Below are positions 25,153-33,788 of a stretch of 37,627 nucleotides of DNA, piece after piece (the first letter of the stretch is position 1; every line of letters begins with the position of its first letter). This DNA is from Opitutus sp. GAS368 (GTDB taxonomy: Bacteria; Verrucomicrobiota; Verrucomicrobiia; Opitutales; Opitutaceae), in NCBI GenBank assembly GCA_945903465.1, contig CAMDOF010000064.1, positions 1 to 37,627 of the forward strand, in the 5' to 3' direction. Under the pieces are notes generated by a model. That model did not search any database. It was not told where the DNA came from and was given only the letters and a program-made list of their open reading frames with translations. The position numbers were made by a program, and so were the translations under genes.

Positions 25153-28100
25153 ATGCGGGTGCTTTTTTCAACGAGTAGCCCCGCCAGCTATATGTTGCCG
25201 CCGCAGCTGGGCGATGAGCAAGTCGTGTGCGGGCCCGATTGGCCCGACGACATGGGGGCGGATGGCCGAGTGCGGTCTCTGGCGACCCCGGTCGGCAGCT
25301 ATGATTTAGCGATGATCGCGGCGAAGCTTCCGCCCGAGCAACGCCCCGATGTGGTGGTATGTCTGGTCGATGCCAGCTGGAGGAACACGCCGGCGAACCT
25401 TGCGGCGTTCGGGTGCCCCCGCGTGTTGCTCGTAGCGGATACCCACCACCTGAACACACCCTTGCTGGGCATGCTGCGTTACATGGGGGGCGAGCCGTTT
25501 GATCGCGTGATTTTCCTCTATGATCGACATCATTTGGCGCTCTTTCGATCGCTCGGCCTGAGCAACGCGTATTGGTTTCCTGGGCTGACCTTTGCGTACA
25601 GCGATGCCGAGGTGAAGGCCGCCCGCCGCGAGTTGCGCGAGCCACGAATCGCGTTTGTGGGACAAGCTGGAAAATTTCACCCGCGCCGAACCCGCCTGCT
25701 CGCGGCGCTGACTTCGCGGGGGCTTCCGCTCGCTCAGCAGCATTTGCCGCAACGTGCGGGACTGGAATTTTACGGGGCCTCGCTCGCGGGCTTCAACGCC
25801 AGTCTCAATGGCGACCTCAATCTTCGCATTTTTGAAATCCTCGCCGCGGGTGCGGGGTTGCTGACCGATCGTCTCGGTCCTGAGTCGGGTCTCGCGCCGC
25901 TGCTCACCGAGGGCCGCGAGTTCCTCGCCTATGGCAGCGAGACGGAGCTCACGAGCACCGCGGCTGGCCTGATGGCGAACCCCGCCGCAGCCCGGGAACT
26001 CGGCGCCGCGGGTGCGCGCTGGTTCGATCACTATTTTAATGAGACCGCGCGCCGGGCCTCGTTCCAGAAGCTCGTATTTGATGGGGCCGCGCCGTTTCCG
26101 TTTTCGACGGACAAGGACAACCGCGTGTTTTTCGGCGGCGATCCGGACCGCTTAATCCCGAGTCTGATGGTTTACGAGGGCCTGCAGGAACAACACCGTA
26201 CGCAGGAGACGGTGCGCGTGGCGGTCGATGCGGCCGTGCCGGCGGATATCCTCGAGATTTGCGCGACATTACCCCGCGTGGTGGTGTCGGCGGATCCGGC
26301 TGGAGCCGACTGGTTGGTGGTGAGTCGCCACCTCGTCGGAGAAAAGTTTGCGGGCCGCGCCGATCGGATTTGGTGCTGGGACGCGACGGCGGACGACGGG
26401 GTCGCGCTCGCCGCGATATTTTCTGCCGATGGTCTAGTCGCGATGAGCAAGGATGTCGCCCTCTTTGGTCGCGTTGCTAAACCGGTCGTCCCCGCCGCGC
26501 CGATTTCGTCCGTTGCGATGGAAGCTGCGCGGGCTCGCCGCCTTTTTGAAGCGGCTGATTACGCGGCGGCGCTGGAAATTGCGCGGGCCGTGCTGCAACG
26601 CGATGGCCGCTGTGTTGCGGCGCTCGCGGTGTTGGGTGATCTCGCACTCTTGAAAAAAAGCGGACCACTCGCGGAGAAGATTTTCCGTCAGGCCCGAGGC
26701 ATCGCGACTGGGGAACCGGTGCTGGTGGCGGGACTCGCTGAAGCGTTGGTACTGCAGGGTAAATTCGCTGAAGCGGAGACACTGTTGAACGCGGCCCGGC
26801 GTCGCGCGCCCGCTGAGTTGCGGTTGTTTCTGGCGCTGGCGAATCTACGGGAGGCTCAGGGCCGCTCGGATGACGTCATCGCGGTGTTGGCGCAAGGGGT
26901 CGCCGCGCATCCGGCTTCTGTCGCGACGAAGAGCCGCCTCGGAGTGACGCTCCGCCGCCACGGTCGCGTGCTGGCGGGCCTTGGGTGGCAGCGGCGCGCG
27001 CTGGGTGCATCGGATCCGATTGCGGCGAGGGATCCGGCGGCTGGACCCGTGCGGGTGGTGTTCATCGTGCAGCATCCCCAGGGCTGGACCTGCCTTGAGA
27101 GTGTGTGGCGGGCGATGGCGGACGATCCGGCGTTTTCAGCCGTGATCATGGCGGCGCCGTACCAGCATCCCTATCCGCCCGAAGGTGGCGCCGAGGCGAT
27201 TTACGCTTTTTTGACCAAGGCCGGTGTGCCTTTTATTCATTGGGATAAATTCCCGCTCGAGCCCGGTTTCGCGGATGTGGTTTTCGTGCAGAATCCCTAC
27301 GATGTCACGCGGCCGAAGCCCCTGCACGTGGCAAATTTGATTAGACTCGTCCCGCGCTTGGCCTACGTGCCGTACGAGATCGACATCTCCGGGGGAGAGA
27401 CGACCTTCGCGATGCTTTATAATTACCCGTTGCAGAATCTGGCGTGGGTGGTCTTTGCGCGCTCCGAGCGGCACCGGCGGATGTTCGCTCGCTACTGCGG
27501 GACCGGCGATGCGCACGTGGAGGCGACGGGCCACCCCAAGATGGATCAACTCCCGGCGATCGCGGCTTGCCGTGATGCCGAGTTGGCGCGGTGGGCGGCT
27601 GGGAGAAAAATCGTCTTATGGAATCCGCACTGGGAAGTTAAGCCCGACGGCACGGTGTGGGGTGCGGGCTGCTCCACCTTCATGCGTTGGCGGAAGGATC
27701 TGCTGTCGGCGTTCGCGCGTCGTCCGGGGTTGGCCCTGGTGATCCGCCCGCACCCGCTGTTCTTCGGCGCGCTGGAAAGTTGCGGCGTCTTGACGCGGCG
27801 GGAGATTGCGGAATTTCAAGAGGAGTGCGCGCAAGCGGGCGGCGTATGGATCGATCGCTCGGCGTCGTACCATGCGGTGTTCGCGGCGGCCTCCGCGATT
27901 TTATCGGACGCGTCGTCGTTTCTGTTGGAGTTCGCCGCGACGGGTAAGCCGGTTGGCTACCTGCATAACCCGCGGGGCCGTGGGCTGACGGACGATGGTG
28001 CGTTTGTGCGGGACCATTGCGCGACCGTTGAAACGGACGAGGCGCTGGAGAAATTTTTGGACGACGTCTCGCAAGGGCACGATCCGCGGAGGGTCGAGCG

Positions 28101-28263
28101 GCAGGCTGCCCTCGGTGAGTTTCTTTTCATGCCCCCCGAAGGCGTGGGCATGCTCATCAAGGGCGTCGTCGCGCGCCGCCTCGCGGAGGAAGCGGGTGTC
28201 CCGCCGAACCGGCGCACGCCGCCCACTTTCTGTTCACCCATGCTTACGGACTCACTCTTATGA
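25153..28263 (+). CDS. Three-part transferase: CgeB-like GT, TPR, and TagF/CDP-glycerol-transferase-like domain
   Basis: 1036 residues. Residues 1-310 look like a CgeB-type GT-B glycosyltransferase ([14 protein letters not shown], then [27 protein letters not shown], the typical donor-side motif of CgeB/Glyco_trans_1_2). Residues 450-620 are TPR-like ([49 protein letters not shown]). Residues 640-1000 resemble the CDP-glycerol:poly(glycerophosphate) transferase (TagB/TagF) fold, with GHPKMDQL at about 793, [19 protein letters not shown] at about 863 and [24 protein letters not shown] at about 917. TagF enzymes move a phosphoalkyl group from a CMP carrier. Next to a PEP mutase-cytidylyltransferase gene, with a 4-bp ATGA overlap, this suggests a CMP-phosphonate donor, while the N-terminal half could build the acceptor glycan. 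Donor and acceptor are inferred. Confidence 0.85.
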   Translation: MRVLFSTSSPASYMLPPQLGDEQVVCGPDWPDDMGADGRVRSLATPVGSYDLAMIAAKLPPEQRPDVVVCLVDASWRNTPANLAAFGCPRVLLVADTHHLNTPLLGMLRYMGGEPFDRVIFLYDRHHLALFRSLGLSNAYWFPGLTFAYSDAEVKAARRELREPRIAFVGQAGKFHPRRTRLLAALTSRGLPLAQQHLPQRAGLEFYGASLAGFNASLNGDLNLRIFEILAAGAGLLTDRLGPESGLAPLLTEGREFLAYGSETELTSTAAGLMANPAAARELGAAGARWFDHYFNETARRASFQKLVFDGAAPFPFSTDKDNRVFFGGDPDRLIPSLMVYEGLQEQHRTQETVRVAVDAAVPADILEICATLPRVVVSADPAGADWLVVSRHLVGEKFAGRADRIWCWDATADDGVALAAIFSADGLVAMSKDVALFGRVAKPVVPAAPISSVAMEAARARRLFEAADYAAALEIARAVLQRDGRCVAALAVLGDLALLKKSGPLAEKIFRQARGIATGEPVLVAGLAEALVLQGKFAEAETLLNAARRRAPAELRLFLALANLREAQGRSDDVIAVLAQGVAAHPASVATKSRLGVTLRRHGRVLAGLGWQRRALGASDPIAARDPAAGPVRVVFIVQHPQGWTCLESVWRAMADDPAFSAVIMAAPYQHPYPPEGGAEAIYAFLTKAGVPFIHWDKFPLEPGFADVVFVQNPYDVTRPKPLHVANLIRLVPRLAYVPYEIDISGGETTFAMLYNYPLQNLAWVVFARSERHRRMFARYCGTGDAHVEATGHPKMDQLPAIAACRDAELARWAAGRKIVLWNPHWEVKPDGTVWGAGCSTFMRWRKDLLSAFARRPGLALVIRPHPLFFGALESCGVLTRREIAEFQEECAQAGGVWIDRSASYHAVFAAASAILSDASSFLLEFAATGKPVGYLHNPRGRGLTDDGAFVRDHCATVETDEALEKFLDDVSQGHDPRRVERQAALGEFLFMPPEGVGMLIKGVVARRLAEEAGVPPNRRTPPTFCSPMLTDSLL

Positions 28264-30017
28264 AAACACTCGAAATCTCCCCTGTCGCCAATTTGCCTCA
28301 ACTTGTTACCTCCGTGCTGCTGCGCCGCGAGGGCTGGCCGACGCGCACGCCACTCGATGACGTTTGGGCCGCGGCCCCCGGCCCAGTCGCGGCCCCCGGC
28401 CCAGCCCGCCGCCGACGGAAGACGACCCAGCTTCGCGGGCTCCTGCAATCCTCGACGCTCGAGTTCATCATGGAAGCGCACAACGGGCTCTCGGCGCGGA
28501 TCGCGGAAGAGGCGGGCTTCAAGGGGGTGTGGGCGAGTGGGCTTTCGATTTCTGCGGCACTGGGTGTGCGCGACAACAACGAGGCGTCGTGGAGTCAGGT
28601 GGTCGACGTTGCCGAGTTCATGAGCGACGCGACGACTGTGCCGATCCTGCTCGATGGTGACACGGGCTACGGCAACTTTAATAATATGCGCCGGCTGGTG
28701 CGCAAACTAGAGCAACGCGGAATCGCCGGCGTGTGCATCGAGGACAAGGTTTTCCCGAAGGCGAATTCGTTTATAGACGGGGAGGCGCAGCCGCTCGCGG
28801 ATATGGATGAGTTTTGTGGTAAGATCAAGGCGGGCAAGGACGCGCAAGGTGACGACGACTTCTGCGTCGTCGCTCGAGTTGAGGCCCTGATTGCGGGCTG
28901 GAGCTTGGGTGAGGCGTTGCGGCGCGCGGAAGCGTACCGGCTGGCGGGGGCTGATGCGATTCTCATGCACAGCAAGAAAGCGACGCCGGCGGACATCGAT
29001 GCGTTTATGGCGGAGTGGGGCAACCGGCATCCGATCGTGATTGTACCGACGAAATATTATTCCACGCCGGCCGATCATTTTAGGAAGCTAGGCATCAGCA
29101 TGGTCATTTGGGCGAATCATCAAATGCGCAGTGCGATCACGGCGATGCAGAAGACGGTGCGGACGATTTATACCGAGCAGTCGCTGGTGAGCGTGGAAGA
29201 CCAAGTGGCGCCGCTGAAGGAAGTTTTCCGGCTGCAAGGTGACGGTGAATTGCAGGAGGCCGAGGACCGCTACCTACCGCGCAAGAGCGCGCACACGCAG
29301 GGCATTATTCTGGCGGCATCGCGGGGCAGCGAACTTGGCGAACTCACCGCCGACAAGCCGAAGGCGATGATCGAGGTCGGCGGTAAGCCGGTCCTCACGC
29401 GTCTGGTGGATGATTTAAATGCCTTGGGCATCCGGCACATCGCGGTCGTGCGGGGCTACAAGAAGGAAACGATTCAAGGGTCCAACTTTACCGTCATCGA
29501 CAACGACGCCTACGAGACGACGCGGGATCTCTACTCGCTCTATCTTTCGCGCCACCAGCTGAACGGCGGTTCGATCGTGGCGTATGGCGACACGTTGTTT
29601 CGTAAATATCTTCTGTCTGAGTCCCTCTCCACGCCAGGTGACATCACGATCACGGTCGATGCGGCGATCGCGAGTTCCGGTTGGCGGTCGCGCGACTTGG
29701 TGCGATGCTCGAAGCCCTACACCAATGATTTCTTCAACGCTGAGGTGCAGCTGAAGTCGATCGTGACGACCTGTGAAACGGCTGGATTCCACGGCGAGTG
29801 GGCCGGTCTTCTGAGCGTCAATGCCAAGGGCGCCAAGCTGGTCGCTGCGCAGCTGGAGAAAATGGCCGACCGCGCGGACTTTAAACAGCTCTCGCTGGTC
29901 GACTTGATTAACGAACTTGCGGCGTCGCATCCCATCTCAGTCGTCTACACGCGCGGTGGCTGGATCGACATCGACGAGGCGAAAGATCTCGAAAAGGCGG
30001 GGGGCTTCTATGCTTGA
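28260..30017 (+). CDS. aepX: PEP mutase fused to phosphonate cytidylyltransferase-like domain
   Basis: 585 residues. Residues about 55-340 are phosphoenolpyruvate phosphomutase: [10 protein letters not shown] (132-139 region), [11 protein letters not shown] (161-171, signature loop) and RVEALIAGW. It converts PEP to phosphonopyruvate, forming the C-P bond. Residues about 345-585 are a nucleotidyltransferase: [32 protein letters not shown], then [10 protein letters not shown] and a [10 protein letters not shown] metal-site end. This is the arrangement known for fused PepM-PntC proteins, whose second domain activates phosphonates as CMP adducts. The usual LAAGxGxR is LAASRGSEL here. The extra N-terminus (1-55) carries a duplicated [12 protein letters not shown] from an 18-bp repeat at 28371-28406. 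The ATG overlaps the upstream stop, and its own stop overlaps the decarboxylase start by 8 bp. Confidence 0.93.
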   Translation: MKTLEISPVANLPQLVTSVLLRREGWPTRTPLDDVWAAAPGPVAAPGPARRRRKTTQLRGLLQSSTLEFIMEAHNGLSARIAEEAGFKGVWASGLSISAALGVRDNNEASWSQVVDVAEFMSDATTVPILLDGDTGYGNFNNMRRLVRKLEQRGIAGVCIEDKVFPKANSFIDGEAQPLADMDEFCGKIKAGKDAQGDDDFCVVARVEALIAGWSLGEALRRAEAYRLAGADAILMHSKKATPADIDAFMAEWGNRHPIVIVPTKYYSTPADHFRKLGISMVIWANHQMRSAITAMQKTVRTIYTEQSLVSVEDQVAPLKEVFRLQGDGELQEAEDRYLPRKSAHTQGIILAASRGSELGELTADKPKAMIEVGGKPVLTRLVDDLNALGIRHIAVVRGYKKETIQGSNFTVIDNDAYETTRDLYSLYLSRHQLNGGSIVAYGDTLFRKYLLSESLSTPGDITITVDAAIASSGWRSRDLVRCSKPYTNDFFNAEVQLKSIVTTCETAGFHGEWAGLLSVNAKGAKLVAAQLEKMADRADFKQLSLVDLINELAASHPISVVYTRGGWIDIDEAKDLEKAGGFYA

Positions 30018-31257
30018 GACCCTGGTGATTGGCGACCGGCTGAAGGCGCTGGGCTTCGAGCTCTACAGCGGTGTGCCGTGCTCGTTTTTGAATGATTTGA
30101 TCAACTACGCGATCAACCACACCCACTACATCGGCGCCGCTAACGAAGGTGAGGCGGTGGCCATTTGTGCGGGTGCGTGGCTCGGCGGGAAAAAATCGGT
30201 CGTGCTCATGCAGAATTCGGGATTGGCCAACGCGATCTCTCCGCTCACCTCCCTGAATGCCATTTGCCGGATCCCGGTCTTGGGCTTCGTCAGCCTCCGT
30301 GGCGAACCTGGCCTGCACGATGAACCGCAGCACGAGTTGATGGGCGCGATCACGACATCGCTGCTCGAGACGATGCGGATTCCGTGGGAGTATCTTGCTT
30401 CGACCGAGCCCGCGGCGCTCGAGCAAATCGAGCGGGCGAACCGCCACATCGAAGCGGGCCAGACGTTTTTCTTTGTCGTCCGCAAAAACTCGTTTGCGAA
30501 GGTTCCGCTCAAGCCGCTGGTTCCGCTGAGGCGGGTCGAGTGCGCCGCCGATCGCGCCGATCGCGCCGATCGCGCCGATCGCGCCGATCGGGCCGAGCGG
30601 GCGGAGCGGGCCGATCGCGCCGATCGCGCCGAGCGGGCGGCAACTCCGCTGTCGCGCGCCGAGGTGTTGCAACGCTTCATTGATCAGCGCACGCCGGATA
30701 CGGCGTTGATTGCGACGACGGGCTTCACCGGCCGGGAACTGCACGATACCCGTGACCTAGAGTGCAATTTTTATATGGTTGGCTCCATGGGCTGCGCCAG
30801 CTCGATTGCCCTCGGCCTGGCGGCGGCGTGCCCCGCGCGGCGGATCGTCTGCCTCGACGGCGACGGCGCGGCGCTGATGCGTCTCGGGGCGTTCGCGACC
30901 AACGGGTCGCAGGCGCCCGCCAACTTGCTCCATGTTTTGCTCGATAACGGCTGCCACGAATCGACCGGCGGCCAGCTCACGGCTTCGGCCAATGTTGATT
31001 GGCCGGCCCTCGCCGCAGCCAGCGGTTATGCGCGGGTGGTGTCGGCTGGATCGGCGGCGCAATTGGCCGAGGGCTTAAGCCAGTGGCAGGGTGATCCCCA
31101 GCTCACTTTTATGCATATACCGCTACGCCTTGGCACGCGCCCCGATCTTTCCCGGCCGAAGCATCGCCCCGCGGATGTGACGCAGCGCTTCCGGACCTTC
31201 GTCGCGCAGCCCATCTCGGCGGGCCACGTGCGCAGTCCGGCGTGGATCAAGGTATGA
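30010..31257 (+). CDS. aepY: Phosphonopyruvate decarboxylase
   Basis: 415 residues from ATG 30010, which overlaps the PEP mutase gene by 8 bp. This thiamine-diphosphate enzyme decarboxylates phosphonopyruvate to phosphonoacetaldehyde, pulling the unfavourable mutase reaction forward. The N-terminal pyrimidine-binding domain has [16 protein letters not shown] and [18 protein letters not shown], with Glu46 as the cofactor-activating Glu, and [20 protein letters not shown]. The C-terminal domain has [14 protein letters not shown] and the ThDP/Mg motif [16 protein letters not shown]...NLLHVLLDN (284-313). Between the two domains is a linker of ten ADR/AER tripeptides encoded by a 9-bp tandem repeat. 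This is not a normal family feature. The stop codon overlaps the metallophosphoesterase start (ATGA). Confidence 0.95.
   Translation: MLETLVIGDRLKALGFELYSGVPCSFLNDLINYAINHTHYIGAANEGEAVAICAGAWLGGKKSVVLMQNSGLANAISPLTSLNAICRIPVLGFVSLRGEPGLHDEPQHELMGAITTSLLETMRIPWEYLASTEPAALEQIERANRHIEAGQTFFFVVRKNSFAKVPLKPLVPLRRVECAADRADRADRADRADRAERAERADRADRAERAATPLSRAEVLQRFIDQRTPDTALIATTGFTGRELHDTRDLECNFYMVGSMGCASSIALGLAAACPARRIVCLDGDGAALMRLGAFATNGSQAPANLLHVLLDNGCHESTGGQLTASANVDWPALAAASGYARVVSAGSAAQLAEGLSQWQGDPQLTFMHIPLRLGTRPDLSRPKHRPADVTQRFRTFVAQPISAGHVRSPAWIKV
30547..30636 (+). repeat. Ten-copy 9-bp tandem repeat inside the decarboxylase gene
   Basis: Ten units of GCCGATCGC and close variants (GCCGAGCGG, GCGGAGCGG) encode ADR/AER tripeptides in the linker between the two thiamine-enzyme domains. 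The period of nine keeps the frame whatever the copy number. The first four units are identical, which suggests recent expansion. Confidence 0.95.
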
Positions 31258-31991
31258 AGATCGCCATCCTCTCCGACGTGCATGCAAACTACGGCGCCCT
31301 CGCGGCGGTGCTGGCGCACGCTTCGGCGGAGTACGGCGATGACATAAAGTTTCTACAGCTCGGCGACCTCGTCAACTACGGGCCGCGGCCCAACGAAGTG
31401 GTTGACGAGCTTCGCCGCTTGACGGCGGCCGGCCGCGTGCTGGTCAATCTCGCGGGAAACCATGAGGCGGCGCTGCTCGGGCGGGAGCGGGAGCGGTTTG
31501 CGCATCAGCGCGGGCGCGACGCGCTGGACACCACCGCCGCGCAGATCCGCGAGGATAATCATGTCTTTTTGCGGGAGCAACTCAGCTATGCACCCGTGGT
31601 GTTTGAACTGGGTGGTCAGCGCGTGCTGTGTGTGCACGGCAGCCTCGCGGACCTCTTCTGGGGCAGTCTGCGCGGCTCGGAAACGGCGGCGTCGGCGTAT
31701 CGAGACTACGCCTTGGTCGTGTGCGGCCACACCCACGTACCCTGTTTTCACGAAGAATTTTTTACAGACGAAAATCCGCGGCGACGGAACCAGCGGAAGA
31801 CGATGTTCATCAATCCCGGCTCCGTCGGGCAGCCGCGCAACCATGACCCGCGGGCCCAGTACACGGTGTGGGATGTGGGGCGGGACGCGTTTTCATTTCA
31901 CAAGATCGATTACGATATCGCGGCTGAACAAGCGTGTTTCGCTGCCGACGCGGATGCGTTTTACCGGTCTCGGCTAGAACAGGGTCTCTAA
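31254..31991 (+). CDS. Calcineurin-like metallophosphoesterase (YfcE/MJ0936-type)
   Basis: 245 residues from ATG 31254, which overlaps the decarboxylase stop by 4 bp. All dimetal-site motifs are present: SDVHANYGAL (Asp8, His10), LGDLVNYGPRP, LAGNHEAAL, CVHGS and VCGHTHVP. This small phosphodiesterase family is cytoplasmic. In this operon it might hydrolyse a nucleotide-linked intermediate, regenerate CMP carriers or process a phosphonate ester. Its position is the only evidence for that. The final FINPGSVGQPRNHDPRAQY segment is typical of YfcE-like members. Confidence 0.9.
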   Translation: MKIAILSDVHANYGALAAVLAHASAEYGDDIKFLQLGDLVNYGPRPNEVVDELRRLTAAGRVLVNLAGNHEAALLGRERERFAHQRGRDALDTTAAQIREDNHVFLREQLSYAPVVFELGGQRVLCVHGSLADLFWGSLRGSETAASAYRDYALVVCGHTHVPCFHEEFFTDENPRRRNQRKTMFINPGSVGQPRNHDPRAQYTVWDVGRDAFSFHKIDYDIAAEQACFAADADAFYRSRLEQGL

Positions 31992-31993
31992 TT

Positions 31994-32983
31994 ATGAACA
32001 CCGTCGTTATTAGTGGGGTCGCCGGCATGACCGGCAGCGAGGTCGCCCGCCAACTGTTGGCTGGCGGCTGGCGGGTCGTGGGCTTTGACACTTTTTTTGC
32101 GAGTTCCCCCGCCGCCATTGAGGATCTTCGGAAGGAGGATAGTTTTTCCTTTTACCCTTATGACTTGAATCGGCCCGCCGACGCGCGGCTTCTGGAAAAC
32201 GAACTGGCTGGGCGGTCGAGCAAAGGCGGACTCGCGTTTGTCAATTGCGCGGCCGTCGTGCACACCAAGCATTTCTACGTCCCGTCGGCGACTTTTGAGA
32301 CAAATGTTTGCGGCATGAAGGCGTTCCTCGAACTGGCCGTGCGGGTAGGGGCGCAGCAGTTCATCAATTGCAGTACGTCCGAGGTTTATTCGCTCAAATC
32401 ATTTGTGGCGGGCGGGGTCTTGGAGAGCGATCCGTTGCTGGTGGCGAGTAGCGAGACTAGCCCGCGCGCCAGTTATGCAATCGGCAAATTGCTCACGGAA
32501 TTTTTTATGCGGGAGGCGGTCGACCTAGGCCGGATTCGCGGGTGCTCGCTGCGTTTCGCGAACGTCTACAGCCACGACGAGTTCCTGCCCGAGCATATCA
32601 TTCCTTACACGATCCAGACGCTGCGGAAAGGCCCGGCGATCGTCCTGCTGGAAAACGCGCGCAAGACCCGGCGGACGTTTCTCCACAACAACGATAGTGC
32701 GGCCGCGGTGGTCCGCCTCCTCGAGAGCGACCGCGCCTTGGATGGTTCAGCCTACAATGTCGGCACGGTCGAGGAGATCGGGATGGTGGAGCTGGTCGAG
32801 ACGATCGGGGCCCAGATGGGAGTGACGCCGGAGATCACCTTCGCCGGTGTTCGCAGCGCGGATCCGGAGCGCCGCCTGCTCAATATGGAAAAAATCCGCG
32901 CGCGCACGGGCTGGGCGCCGACCGTGACACTGTCCCAAGGCATTCAACTCTGCCTGCGGCACGGGCCGCGAGGCACCGCCTGA
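31994..32983 (+). CDS. Extended SDR NAD-dependent epimerase/dehydratase
   Basis: 329 residues from ATG 31994, two bases after the previous stop. The N-terminal GVAGMTGSEVARQLLAGGWRVVGFDTF is the GxxGxxG dinucleotide-binding motif. NCSTSEVYS provides the catalytic Ser/Thr region and ASYAIGKLLTEFF the YxxxK pair. The later RFANVYSHDEFLPEHIIPY and LHNNDSAAAVVRLLES match the sugar-nucleotide epimerase/dehydratase family. The likely substrate is a nucleotide-activated sugar for the modifying glycan. Which sugar cannot be told. An upstream in-frame extension to 31934 overlaps the phosphoesterase gene and is not needed. Confidence 0.9.
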   Translation: MNTVVISGVAGMTGSEVARQLLAGGWRVVGFDTFFASSPAAIEDLRKEDSFSFYPYDLNRPADARLLENELAGRSSKGGLAFVNCAAVVHTKHFYVPSATFETNVCGMKAFLELAVRVGAQQFINCSTSEVYSLKSFVAGGVLESDPLLVASSETSPRASYAIGKLLTEFFMREAVDLGRIRGCSLRFANVYSHDEFLPEHIIPYTIQTLRKGPAIVLLENARKTRRTFLHNNDSAAAVVRLLESDRALDGSAYNVGTVEEIGMVELVETIGAQMGVTPEITFAGVRSADPERRLLNMEKIRARTGWAPTVTLSQGIQLCLRHGPRGTA

Positions 32984-32987
32984 ACTC

Positions 32988-33788
32988 ATGTCCACCCAGC
33001 GAGCCCTGATTGTCACGATGGCAGGAACGTCGACGCGCTTCCGCGCGACGGCGGGCCGGGAGGTCCTGAAGTGCCTTTATCACGAGGGCAAAATGGAGGA
33101 ATCGTTGCTGGGATTCTTCACGGGAATCGCCCAAGCGCATGCGTTTAATGCGGTGCGTTTTGTCGGTGGTTACCAGTTCGACGAGCTGCAGGCGGCGGTT
33201 GCCATGCTCGCCTTGGGCGCGCGGACGGCGGGCGCGGAGAGCGCGTGTGTGTTCAACCCAGATTTCGCGACGAAAGGCAGCGGTTACAGCCTGCTCGCTG
33301 GGCTGCGCAACCTACTGCGCCCGGGGCGGCGGCACAACCTCGATGAGATTCTTTTTATGGAGGGAGATCTCGCCGTCGATCGGCGGACGCTAGCCAAGGT
33401 GATTGCGGAGCCGGGGGATGTTTTCACGGCGTGCCGGGAACCCATCACGGCCGAGAAATCAGTCGCGGTTTACCAGACTCTGCGTGGCGACTTGCGATTT
33501 ATCTATGACCCGGCCCATCACAGCCTCACGATTCCCGAGCCATTCTGTGCGCTCTACAATTCCGGTCAGGTCTGGAAGTTTGCCGATCTCGCGCGCTTGG
33601 CGGCTGTGGTGGACCGGCTGACTGCCGCCGAGGAGGCCGGCACCAATCTGGTGATCGTGGAGAAATATTTTCAAGCGGGTGGCCGTGCGGCCGTGCACAC
33701 CTTTGATCGCTGGATCAACTGCAACACGCTCGCGGACTACCACCGCGCCCGCGCGCTCTTCGCTTCCGACGCACCATGCCCACGCTGA
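32988..33788 (+). CDS. Divergent nucleotidyltransferase-like protein
   Basis: 266 residues. The start ALIVTMAGTSTRFRATAGREVLKCLYHEG aligns with the (M/L)AGxGxRF...PK signature of sugar or choline-phosphate nucleotidyltransferases, with GT-ST in place of G-x-G. LFMEGDLAVDRRTL resembles the D-x-D metal site, and AVHTFDRWINCNTLADYHRARAL matches the common end with a second acidic residue and NT-x-D. It is therefore probably a second NTP transferase, activating a sugar or small phosphate or phosphonate. It starts 4 bp after the SDR gene and overlaps the next gene by 13 bp. An inactive homologue remains possible. Confidence 0.72.
   Translation: MSTQRALIVTMAGTSTRFRATAGREVLKCLYHEGKMEESLLGFFTGIAQAHAFNAVRFVGGYQFDELQAAVAMLALGARTAGAESACVFNPDFATKGSGYSLLAGLRNLLRPGRRHNLDEILFMEGDLAVDRRTLAKVIAEPGDVFTACREPITAEKSVAVYQTLRGDLRFIYDPAHHSLTIPEPFCALYNSGQVWKFADLARLAAVVDRLTAAEEAGTNLVIVEKYFQAGGRAAVHTFDRWINCNTLADYHRARALFASDAPCPR

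Noticed and set aside
29908..30744. Minus-strand 278-codon frame with a GAIGAIG-like repeat, looking collagen-like
   Set aside because: It is the antisense reading of the 9-bp repeat in the decarboxylase gene, and the rest has no domain. The + strand gene is intact and conserved.
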